From Bacteroidales bacterium (lineage in GTDB: Bacteria; Bacteroidota; Bacteroidia; Bacteroidales; UBA7960): DNA of 6,655 nucleotides. Made by a program: the position numbers and the translations under genes. The stretch is taken from the NCBI GenBank assembly GCA_003451785.1, contig DMJL01000237.1:1-6655 (forward strand), in the 5' to 3' direction. A model generated the notes under the pieces. It saw only the letters and a list, made by a program, of their open reading frames with translations, did not search any database and was not told the origin of the DNA. Positions 1 to 5,462 of the stretch are shown here, piece by piece; position 1 is the first letter of the stretch, and each line of letters begins with the position of its first letter.

Positions 1-405
1 ACCTACAACCCCATGACGAATCCTGCAACCATTGAAATCAACTTCGATAGGGCTCTTTATTGGGTTCAAACTGGCGCACAGCCAAGCGATACAGCGCGGA
101 GTATTTTGTCGAACAAAGGTGTTATGCTCAAGCATCATTTAATTAAAGGTGTTGCCAAAGGAGCTCACACACTGGAGGTTGTAGAAGAGAGATTTAGCCA
201 ATGGATGGCGGATAAAACCACCAAAATTGAGCAAATTTCTAAGGAAAAAGAACTTTCCAAAAAAGAGTTACACAAAAAGCGCATTGCAGAAGAGCGCAAA
301 GTGAGCGAAGCCCGTCAGCAAGCCATTGAGAAGAAATTAGCTGCCGCTCAAAATAGCACCCAGGATTCACCTGAAGGTGAGGCTGCTGTAGAAGAGACTG
401 AATAG
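1..405 (+). CDS. rpsP: 30S ribosomal protein S16, 5'-truncated by window edge
   Basis: S16 is a primary-binding protein of the small ribosomal subunit that helps fold the 5' domain of 16S rRNA. The frame is open from base 1 and reads TYNPMTNPATIEI, the middle of S16, so the ATG at 13 is internal and roughly the first 35-40 residues lie outside the window. Visible residues 5-51 carry the conserved S16 second half (INFDRALYWVQTGAQPSD, then ARSILSNKGVMLKHHL). After that come about 80 further residues, rich in Lys and Glu between visible positions 68 and 112 and then acidic (ending EGEAAVEETE). Escherichia coli S16 is about 82 residues and lacks this tail, whereas Bacteroidota S16 proteins are commonly extended this way. 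It is followed after 74 bases by rimM, the usual partner in ribosomal operons. Identification is secure; the role of the tail is unknown. Confidence 0.96.
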   Translation, partial: TYNPMTNPATIEINFDRALYWVQTGAQPSDTARSILSNKGVMLKHHLIKGVAKGAHTLEVVEERFSQWMADKTTKIEQISKEKELSKKELHKKRIAEERKVSEARQQAIEKKLAAAQNSTQDSPEGEAAVEETE

Positions 406-411
406 GTTTGG

Positions 412-457
412 GTGGCAAAGCCACTCGCAACTTTTCGAACAGAATTGGTACGAAAAG
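412..457 (+). other. Two tandem stem-loops in the rpsP-rimM spacer
   Basis: The 74-base spacer between the S16 stop and the RimM start holds two perfect hairpins. Hairpin 1 pairs GTGGC (412-416) with GCCAC (420-424) around an AAA loop. Hairpin 2 pairs CTTTTCG (431-437) with CGAAAAG (451-457) around a 13-base loop. An alternative outer pairing of TGGGT (409-413) with ACCCA (462-466) would compete with the base of hairpin 1. No T-tract follows, so this is not an intrinsic terminator. It may act in mRNA processing, or in keeping RimM expression below that of S16; this is inference. Confidence 0.5.
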
Positions 458-479
458 CCTAACCCACAATCTTGGTATA

Positions 480-1022
480 ATGTCGTTCGAGGATTATTTC
501 TATCTTGGCCATATTTCCAAAACCTTTGGCTACAAAGGCGAACTGATAGCTTATTTAGATGTGGATGATATAGAGGCTTACGAAGATATGGAATCGGTTT
601 TCCTAAATTTGAATGGAAAACTGGTTCCATTTTTTTTCCAAAAGTTTGAGTTGAAGAAAAATGCTCCCGAGGCAATAATTGCTTTTCAGGATATAAACAC
701 TATGGATAAGGCAAAAGCCTTGATTGGTACAGAGTTGTACCTTCCTGCGCATTTGTTGCCACAGTTAGATGGTGATGCATTTTATTTCCACGAGTTACAA
801 GGTTATTTAGTAATTGACGAAAATGAAGGAACTCTGGGGGAGGTAACCGGAGTACTTGATTATCCGGGCAATCCTGTTATACAGATACAGGTGAAAGACA
901 AAGAACTGTTGATTCCGGCTCAGGATCAATTCATTGACCGAATAGACAAAAATAAAAAATCCCTTTTTATAAAAAATGCGAAGGGTCTCATTGACCTGTA
1001 TTTGCGAGATATTGAAGAGTGA
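480..1022 (+). CDS. rimM: Ribosome maturation factor RimM
   Basis: RimM is a cytoplasmic assembly factor that binds S19 and the 30S head and is needed for efficient 16S rRNA maturation. The 180-residue product has the two-domain RimM layout. The N-terminal domain opens with YFYLGHISKTFGYKGEL (residues 6-22), close to the family's opening motif. The C-terminal PRC-barrel domain runs from about 101 to 174, beginning FYFHELQGYLV and including VTGVLDYPGNPVIQI and LLIPAQDQFIDRID. Length is normal for the family. I chose ATG 480 because the conserved N-terminus begins there. The frame stays open back to a TTG at 408, but those 24 extra codons look unlike RimM and coincide with the hairpin spacer. 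There is no clear Shine-Dalgarno sequence, as is usual in Bacteroidota. It is probably co-transcribed with rpsP. The next gene is trmN6, not the trmD found in many other phyla. Confidence 0.95.
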   Translation: MSFEDYFYLGHISKTFGYKGELIAYLDVDDIEAYEDMESVFLNLNGKLVPFFFQKFELKKNAPEAIIAFQDINTMDKAKALIGTELYLPAHLLPQLDGDAFYFHELQGYLVIDENEGTLGEVTGVLDYPGNPVIQIQVKDKELLIPAQDQFIDRIDKNKKSLFIKNAKGLIDLYLRDIEE

Positions 1023-1153
1023 TTTCTGTGTTTCGTGCTGAAATTCTGCTTTAAGCCTACCTTCCCTTCTTTTGTGATTTGCATTTTGTTAGATAATCTC
1101 CTAAGCGGTTACGGTTCAAATAGCAATTCTTTTATCGCTCTTCCAGCATATTC

Positions 1154-1888
1154 ATGCAACATACAAAGGACTTAAATACTCCAAGACTTTTCCGTTTCAA
1201 GCAGTTTTCGTTGACAGACCATAACTGTGCGATGAAAATTGGCACCGATGGAGTGCTGTTGGGTAGCATTGCCGCAAAATATCCATTTGAGAATGCATTA
1301 GACATTGGCACTGGATGTGGTTTGATAGCTATTATGGTGGCGCAGCAATCCATTGGCAAAATAGATGCAATAGAATACGATAAGGATACAGCAACGGTTG
1401 CAGAGCAGAATGTTTTACAAAGCCCTTGGCCTGATAAAATTTTAGTATTGCATAATCGTTTTCAAGATTTTTGGCCCAATAATCCAAAGCTTTACGAACT
1501 TATTGTATGCAATCCGCCTTTTTTTCACAATAGCCTAAAGAGTAATTGTGGAAAGCGTACTATGGCTCGGCACTCAGATAGCCTTACTGCCGACGAGATA
1601 TTGATTGGCGCCAAAAATTTACTTTCAACGAATGGAAGCCTTCTAACAATTGTGCCATTTTTGCAAGAGCAATATTGGCAAAGTACGGCAAAGAATTTCG
1701 GGCTTTTCTGCAACAGGCGGATTGAAATATTGCCACGACCGGAATTGAAACCAAAAAGAATTGTGTTGGAGTTTACTTTTTCAGAAAATCAAACCCTTTC
1801 TGAAACTATTTGTATTGAAACATCAGGCAGACACGCATACTCCGAAGATTACAGGAAAATTACCGGCGATTATTATCTTAATTTTTAG
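1154..1888 (+). CDS. trmN6: tRNA1(Val) (adenine(37)-N6)-methyltransferase, TrmN6/YfiC type
   Basis: This is probably the SAM-dependent enzyme that makes m6A at position 37, next to the anticodon of tRNA1(Val). The 244-residue product has the full YfiC signature. The N-terminal motif is FRFKQFSLTDHNCAMKIGTD (13-32), followed by GVLLGS. The SAM-binding loop DIGTGCGLIA spans 50-59, with acidic E74 at the end of the next strand. The N6-adenine methyltransferase catalytic motif NPPFF is at 120-124. The segment KRTMARHSDSLT (134-145) after the catalytic motif and PRPELKPKRIVLEF (195-207 region) near the C-terminus also fit the family. ATG 1154 is the first in-frame start and begins shortly before the conserved motif. 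It follows rimM after 131 bases in which I found no convincing promoter or terminator, so read-through from rpsP-rimM is likely. Related NPPF/Y-motif methyltransferases act on rRNA or protein, but the N-terminal motif favours YfiC. Confidence 0.9.
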   Translation: MQHTKDLNTPRLFRFKQFSLTDHNCAMKIGTDGVLLGSIAAKYPFENALDIGTGCGLIAIMVAQQSIGKIDAIEYDKDTATVAEQNVLQSPWPDKILVLHNRFQDFWPNNPKLYELIVCNPPFFHNSLKSNCGKRTMARHSDSLTADEILIGAKNLLSTNGSLLTIVPFLQEQYWQSTAKNFGLFCNRRIEILPRPELKPKRIVLEFTFSENQTLSETICIETSGRHAYSEDYRKITGDYYLNF

Positions 1889-1923
1889 TGGTTTACTACG
1901 CTTAGGTTTTCAGGGGTGAGTAC

Positions 1924-1961
1924 AATATTGCAACCTTCAGAGAAACAGAAGATGCAATATT
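1924..1961. repeat. 9-bp inverted repeat downstream of trmN6
   Basis: AATATTGCA (1924-1932) is repeated inverted as TGCAATATT (1953-1961) with a 20-base spacer. It lies in the trmN6 3' untranslated region, before the terminator. It is AT-rich and without a following T-tract, so it may be only a weak 3'-UTR hairpin or a chance match. Confidence 0.35.
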
Positions 1962-1996
1962 TTGCCAAGAAAAATCCAAAGGTTAGCGTATCTCCT

Positions 1997-2039
1997 AAAA
2001 ACAAAAAACCCGGCTGATAAGGCCGGGTATGCTTTTTTT
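1997..2039. terminator. Bidirectional rho-independent terminator
   Basis: The stem pairs ACCCGGC (2008-2014) with GCCGGGT (2022-2028) around a 7-base loop. On plus, seven T follow at 2033-2039, ending the trmN6 transcript. On minus, the stem is followed by T6-G-T5 (complement of 1997-2008), ending the lipoprotein transcript, whose stop codon lies 20 bases before the stem. It sits between convergent genes, as expected for a shared terminator. Confidence 0.9.
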
Positions 2040-2047
2040 CAGTAAAA

Positions 2048-2215
2048 TTACTGAACAGCTGGTGCTGCAGGCTCTTCTGCTTCAACTTCCTCAGCGGGAA
2101 CTACTTCCTCAACTACTGGTTGTTCTTCAACTGCTTCTTCTTGCTGCTGAGCGGGTGCACAAGCAAAAAACAAAGCCATACCGGCAACTGTCAACAATGC
2201 GAATACTTTTTTCAT
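2048..2215 (-). CDS. Small, highly acidic probable lipoprotein (55 aa)
   Basis: I do not recognise a named family. The 55-residue product starts MKKVFALLTVAGMALFFACA, a classic export signal: Lys-Lys, a hydrophobic core at 4-18, and Cys19 in a lipobox-like LFFAC context. Phe at -3 and -2 is less usual than Leu-Ala/Ser, so cleavage by ordinary signal peptidase after CAPA is an alternative. The mature part (19-55) is low-complexity, built from Glu, Val, Ala, Pro and Gln. It holds eleven Glu and no Lys, Arg or Asp, which suggests a disordered, strongly negative envelope-anchored peptide. The frame stays open upstream to 2284, but ATG 2215 is chosen because the signal peptide begins there and a promoter candidate lies at 2254-2285. 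It has its own terminator and looks monocistronic. Small Glu/Pro/Ala lipoproteins of unknown function do occur in Bacteroidota. Confidence 0.75.
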   Translation of the reverse strand: MKKVFALLTVAGMALFFACAPAQQQEEAVEEQPVVEEVVPAEEVEAEEPAAPAVQ

Positions 2216-2253
2216 TTGTTCTGGTTTAAATGTTAATGAATAAAATTCGGGTA

Positions 2254-2285
2254 CAAAGTAAAAGCATATTTGCGAAACATACAAC
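2254..2285 (-). promoter_or_regulatory. Candidate Bacteroidota promoter for the small lipoprotein gene
   Basis: Read on minus, TTACTTTG (2261-2254) is one base off the Bacteroidota -7 consensus TAnnTTTG. It lies 20 bases downstream of GTTG (2285-2282), a one-base variant of the -33 TTTG. The implied start near 2247 gives a leader of about 30 bases. There is one mismatch in each box, so this is moderate support only. Confidence 0.4.
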
Positions 2286-2501
2286 TTTATTTATACCCTC
2301 GCACATTATATGTAAAAAATTTATATTAAATTGTTAATCAGCAATTTATTAACATAAAATTTTGTTTTTGATAAAAAAATGGATGAAAAGTTGAATCGTA
2401 CTTCATAAATTTTGCAAATTCATTCATTTTTTGCGTTAAAAATGCTTAAAAATTCTGAAAGTTTACCTTAAAAAGCACGCAAAATTGGATTTGGCATTGC
2501 A
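2286..2501. other. AT-rich non-coding spacer between symporter and lipoprotein genes
   Basis: This 216-base stretch is very AT-rich and holds no credible gene on either strand. It contains a 7-bp dyad, TGTTAAT (2332-2338) and ATTAACA (2348-2354), with a 9-base spacer. It also contains a weak, bulged hairpin (2383-2391 with 2400-2406) followed on minus by seven T (2379-2373). That hairpin could be a poor terminator for the symporter transcript, but the stem is AT-rich and I do not call it one. Confidence 0.5.
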
Positions 2502-3719
2502 TCAAACATGAAGTTTCTCACCTTCCGATTTTGCAACCACAACAGCCCCGCATGTATCGCCCAAAACATTTACAGTAGTTCTTAGGGGGTCTAATATTCT
2601 ATCCACCAACAACAATAATCCGATTCCTTCTAGTGGAAGCCCCACTGCCGACATTATGAGTGTAATAATTATTAAGCCTGCCATGGGAATACCTGCTGCA
2701 CCTATAGATGCTAGCAATGCCGTTGCTAATACGATTAGCTGCTGCACAATGGATAGCTCTATACCATACACTTGGGCAATAAAGAGAGCAGAAACTGCAT
2801 GGTACAAAGCTGTGCCGTCCATATTGACGGTTGCACCCACCGGAAGCACAAAATTGGCAGTAGCCTTAGAAACACCGCTATTGTTGGTAACGGCTTGCAT
2901 GGTAAGTGGCAGCGTAGCACTGCTGCTGGCTGTGGAGAATGCTGTAAGCAACGGAATGGACATTCCCTTATAATGCTTTAAGAAATTGGCATTTACCAAA
3001 AACTTCATCAGCAGGGGCAGAGTAATCATCGCATGAATACCCAAGCCAATTACCACTGTGAGAATATATTTTCCCAATCCGGCAAAAATTCTCCCCATCT
3101 CGCCACCTTGCTCAGCCACAATACCTGTTGTAAGTCCAAAAACTCCAATAGGAGTAAACTTTACAACAAACAAAGTAATCTTCATCATAACTTCAAAAGT
3201 TGCGCTGAAGAAACCTAAAAGGGCATCTCTATGGTTGTCAGCTACTTTGGTAGAAAATATACCAAATAGAATAGCAAAGAAAATGATGCCTACAAAATCG
3301 GCATTTGCCAAACTATCAATGATATTTGTTGGGACAATATTGAGTAAAATTTGTCCCAAACTCTGATTGGCTACTGGAATTGATTCTAGTGTTTGGCTGA
3401 GTCCCAAATCTACACCAAAACCAGGATTTATAAGATTGACCAGTACTAAACCAGTAGCAGCTGCCAAAATACTTGTTGCTGCAAAATATGAAATGGTTTT
3501 CAACCCCAATCGCTGAAGGTTTCCGGCACTACCCAAACTCGCTACACCTGTGAAGATGGAAGCAAATATTAATGGCACAATAATCATTCGTAGAAGGCGA
3601 AGAAATAATGTGCCAAGCCATTCAAAATGGCGAGCTACATCGGGAAAAACCACACCTATAAAAACTCCCAATACTAACGCTATTAAAATCTGCCAATGTA
3701 GATGTAGCTTCTTTTTCAT
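2502..3719 (-). CDS. Dicarboxylate/amino acid:cation symporter (DAACS family)
   Basis: This is an inner-membrane secondary transporter that takes up acidic amino acids or C4-dicarboxylates with Na+ or H+, in the GltP/DctA/GltPh fold. The 405-residue length is typical. The hallmarks appear in order: hairpin 1 STASSSATLPLTM (262-274), the TM7 motif NMDGT (299-303), hairpin 2 IGAAGIPMAGLI (339-350) and the TM8 signature DRILDPLRTTVNVLGD (373-388). Aligned to archaeal GltPh, D373, D377, R380, T381, N384 and D388 match D390, D394, R397, T398, N401 and D405 with identical spacing. These include the cation-site and substrate-binding residues. R380 is the position that contacts the side-chain carboxylate, so an acidic substrate is likely; neutral-amino-acid relatives have another residue here. 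The start at 3719 gives the usual short Lys-rich N-terminus before TM1. It appears to be a single-gene unit with its own promoter. The exact substrate and cation cannot be read from the sequence. Confidence 0.95.
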   Translation of the reverse strand: MKKKLHLHWQILIALVLGVFIGVVFPDVARHFEWLGTLFLRLLRMIIVPLIFASIFTGVASLGSAGNLQRLGLKTISYFAATSILAAATGLVLVNLINPGFGVDLGLSQTLESIPVANQSLGQILLNIVPTNIIDSLANADFVGIIFFAILFGIFSTKVADNHRDALLGFFSATFEVMMKITLFVVKFTPIGVFGLTTGIVAEQGGEMGRIFAGLGKYILTVVIGLGIHAMITLPLLMKFLVNANFLKHYKGMSIPLLTAFSTASSSATLPLTMQAVTNNSGVSKATANFVLPVGATVNMDGTALYHAVSALFIAQVYGIELSIVQQLIVLATALLASIGAAGIPMAGLIIITLIMSAVGLPLEGIGLLLLVDRILDPLRTTVNVLGDTCGAVVVAKSEGEKLHV

Positions 3720-3803
3720 GTTTATTAAAAAATTAGAATTGTATTTCGCTTTAAGGCTTTGATAATCGTTTTGTGCATGGTTTCAGCGCCAGTTTGCTTT
3801 GTT

Positions 3804-3834
3804 CAAAACTACTAAATTTATGTAGAGCAGCAAA
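3804..3834 (-). promoter_or_regulatory. Bacteroidota-type promoter for the symporter gene
   Basis: Read on minus, TTTG (3834-3831) is followed after exactly 19 bases by TAGTTTTG (3811-3804). Both boxes match the Bacteroidota consensus TTTG-N19-TAnnTTTG perfectly. The implied start near 3797 gives a leader of about 75-80 bases. This is the best promoter in the window. Confidence 0.7.
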
Positions 3835-3980
3835 TTGTATAAATCATGCATCCTCAACCAAAAATTATTGCTGTTTCATAGACTTAAATCAATCCTATTT
3901 TGTTAGTATTCAAGTAGTTTGTCTATTTTTTACTTGCGGGATAAAATGATTGCTGCACGATAAGAGTAATTCTACCCGAT

Positions 3981-4025
3981 ATTCACAAAGCAATAGACTG
4001 AATTGAAATGCTTAACTTTGTGAAT
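3981..4025. repeat. 10-bp inverted repeat overlapping the permease -7 box
   Basis: ATTCACAAAG (3981-3990) is repeated inverted as CTTTGTGAAT (4016-4025) with a 25-base spacer. The right arm covers the last five bases of the -7 box TAACTTTG, so a protein bound there could block transcription. It could be an operator or a chance dyad; no T-tract follows, so it is not a terminator. Confidence 0.4.
4013..4020 (+). promoter_or_regulatory. Candidate -7 promoter element for the ABC permease gene
   Basis: TAACTTTG matches the Bacteroidota -7 consensus TAnnTTTG exactly. The implied start near 4027 gives a leader of about 40 bases to the GTG start. No TTTG lies at the expected -33 distance (17-23 bases upstream), so the promoter is either weak, activator-dependent or miscalled. 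Confidence 0.45.
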
Positions 4026-4068
4026 CATTATTTGGGCATTTAAACAACATATCACAAGTTTTAACATA

Positions 4069-5289
4069 GTGAATACCCCTTTATTTATTGCACGGAAGTC
4101 AGGGTTGGGAAACAATCGTAAATCCTATGGCAGTTTAATCACCAAAATTTCTATACTAAGCATAGCTTTAGGGCTGGCCGTAATGCTACTTTCCGTTTCG
4201 GTAGTTACTGGTTTTCAATCCGAAATTAGGGAGAAGGTAATTGGATTTGGAGCTCATTTTCAAATCACTGGTTTCCAACAAGGTGGCACTGCCGAATTGT
4301 TGCCCATTTCCCGCGATACAGTGCTTGTGGATGACCTTATGCAGATGCCCGGCATAACGCATATACAAGAGTTTGCTGCAAAAACTGGAATAATTAAAAC
4401 CCAAGAAGAAATTCACGGAGTTGTAATGAAGGGAGTTGGGGTAGATTTCGATTGGGATTTTTTTTCTGAAAAAATGGTAGCAGGTAGTGCAATCGCATTA
4501 TCAGATACAGCTACGACCAACCAAGTGGTAATTTCTAAAACAATAGCCGAAAAATTGTCTTTAGAAGTTGGCGATAACTTCATAATGTATTTCATTCAGG
4601 AGCCCCCTGCCATAAGGCGTTTTACAATTTCTGGAATTTATGAGACCGGGTTGGAAGAACTTGATAGAAAAATCATTTTGGGAGACATACGGCACATTCA
4701 AAGGCTCAATCAATGGACTTCGGATCAGATTGGGGGTTATGAAGTGTTAGTAGAAAGCTACGAAGACATTTTTAGAATGCAAGGACCCATATTTCATGCA
4801 GTGCCCTTCCAATATAATGTGCAAAGCATTAGAGAGTTGTATCCACAGATTTTCGATTGGTTGGCACTATTGGATATGAATGTTTATGTAATTCTCTTTC
4901 TGATGGTGCTTGTGGCAGGTATCAATATGATTACCACTTTACTGATTGCTGTTTTGGAAAAAACCAACTTAATAGGAATTCTGAAAGCAATCGGCAGCTC
5001 AAATAAGTTGGTAAGAAAAGTTTTTTTGTATAATGCTGCTTTTGTGATTGTGAAAGGATTAATTTTTGGAAATTTATTGGGCTTGACTTTAAGTTTGTTG
5101 CAATTGCATTTCGGAATAGTTACACTACCAAAGGAATCGTATTATGTTTCGGTTGTTCCCATTAATCTCAATTTTCTACATTTCATTTTGATAAATGCAG
5201 GTACATTTCTCATTTGTATGTTCATGCTTCTGTTGCCGTCCTACATTATTACACGCATTTCGCCTGTGAAAGCAATAGCTTACAAATAG
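4069..5289 (+). CDS. LolC/LolE-type ABC transporter permease (FtsX-like)
   Basis: This is an inner-membrane permease of the lipoprotein-release type, probably the membrane half of an ABC exporter that extracts lipoproteins for the outer membrane. The 406-residue product has the LolC/E layout: N-terminal LFIARKSG, TM1 at about 26-48, a large periplasmic domain at 49-265, then TM2 (about 272-296), TM3 (318-346) and TM4 (369-395). The cytoplasmic segment EKTNLIGILKAIGSSNKLVR (297-316) matches the coupling helix that docks on the ATPase. The C-terminus RISPVKAIAY is the family's usual ending. The start is GTG 4069: no in-frame ATG lies between the upstream stop at 4021 and that codon, and the family N-terminus begins there. 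No LolD-like ATPase lies in the window, so it presumably uses one encoded elsewhere. LolC, LolE and single-permease forms cannot be told apart here, so no symbol is given. Confidence 0.88.
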   Translation: MNTPLFIARKSGLGNNRKSYGSLITKISILSIALGLAVMLLSVSVVTGFQSEIREKVIGFGAHFQITGFQQGGTAELLPISRDTVLVDDLMQMPGITHIQEFAAKTGIIKTQEEIHGVVMKGVGVDFDWDFFSEKMVAGSAIALSDTATTNQVVISKTIAEKLSLEVGDNFIMYFIQEPPAIRRFTISGIYETGLEELDRKIILGDIRHIQRLNQWTSDQIGGYEVLVESYEDIFRMQGPIFHAVPFQYNVQSIRELYPQIFDWLALLDMNVYVILFLMVLVAGINMITTLLIAVLEKTNLIGILKAIGSSNKLVRKVFLYNAAFVIVKGLIFGNLLGLTLSLLQLHFGIVTLPKESYYVSVVPINLNFLHFILINAGTFLICMFMLLLPSYIITRISPVKAIAYK

Positions 5290-5381
5290 TTTGGTGCCAC
5301 ACTTTGGTGCAAAGCTTTATATGAATGGATTAGCAATCCTTTGACGGTTTAGAGTGAGCTAAATGAATTTGATTCAATCCG

Positions 5382-5423
5382 AAAAGAAAAAAAAGGTGTG
5401 CAAGTTTTGGCTGCACACCTTTT
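5382..5423. terminator. Strong hairpin terminator between convergent genes
   Basis: A perfect 12-bp stem pairs AAAAGGTGTGCA (5391-5402) with TGCACACCTTTT (5412-5423) around a 9-base loop. On minus the stem runs into a long T-rich tract (T8-C-T4, complement of 5394-5382), ideal for ending the beta-barrel transcript about 40 bases after its stop. On plus, four T close the stem with a T-rich continuation, so it probably also ends the permease transcript. Confidence 0.9.
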
Positions 5424-5462
5424 CTATTCTACAAAATGTAGGCAAAATTTACTCAGTAGTGT

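Larger units (their letters stand above)
3720..4068. other. 349-base divergent intergenic region
   Basis: I found no credible gene here; the longest ATG-started frames I checked are about a dozen codons. The region carries the symporter promoter (minus, 3804-3834), the permease -7 box (plus, 4013-4020) and a 10-bp inverted repeat (3981-4025). It also holds a weak 6-bp dyad, CAAGTA (3911-3916) and TACTTG (3931-3936). About 180 bases between the two promoters are otherwise unexplained. Confidence 0.6.

Noticed and set aside
408..479. TTG-started 24-codon extension of RimM
   Set aside because: The extra residues do not resemble the RimM N-terminus, the conserved motif starts right at ATG 480, and the stretch is taken up by the two hairpins.
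367..675. Minus-strand open frames across rpsP and rimM
   Set aside because: They lie opposite well-conserved genes, have no start signals and look like no known protein.
2029..2229. Plus-strand open frame rich in Leu and Gln
   Set aside because: It is the antisense shadow of the Glu/Pro/Ala-rich lipoprotein; its low complexity follows from that coding sequence.
2216..2284. 23-codon upstream extension of the small lipoprotein
   Set aside because: It would bury the signal peptide inside the protein, and the promoter candidate lies within this stretch.
2373..2406. Possible terminator for the symporter on minus
   Set aside because: The stem is AT-rich with a 2-base bulge (ATG and AAGT pairs only) and lies about 96 bases after the stop. 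T7 follows, but the stem is too weak to call.
3058..3366. Plus-strand open frames inside the symporter gene
   Set aside because: They are shadows opposite a full-length, motif-complete transporter and resemble no family.
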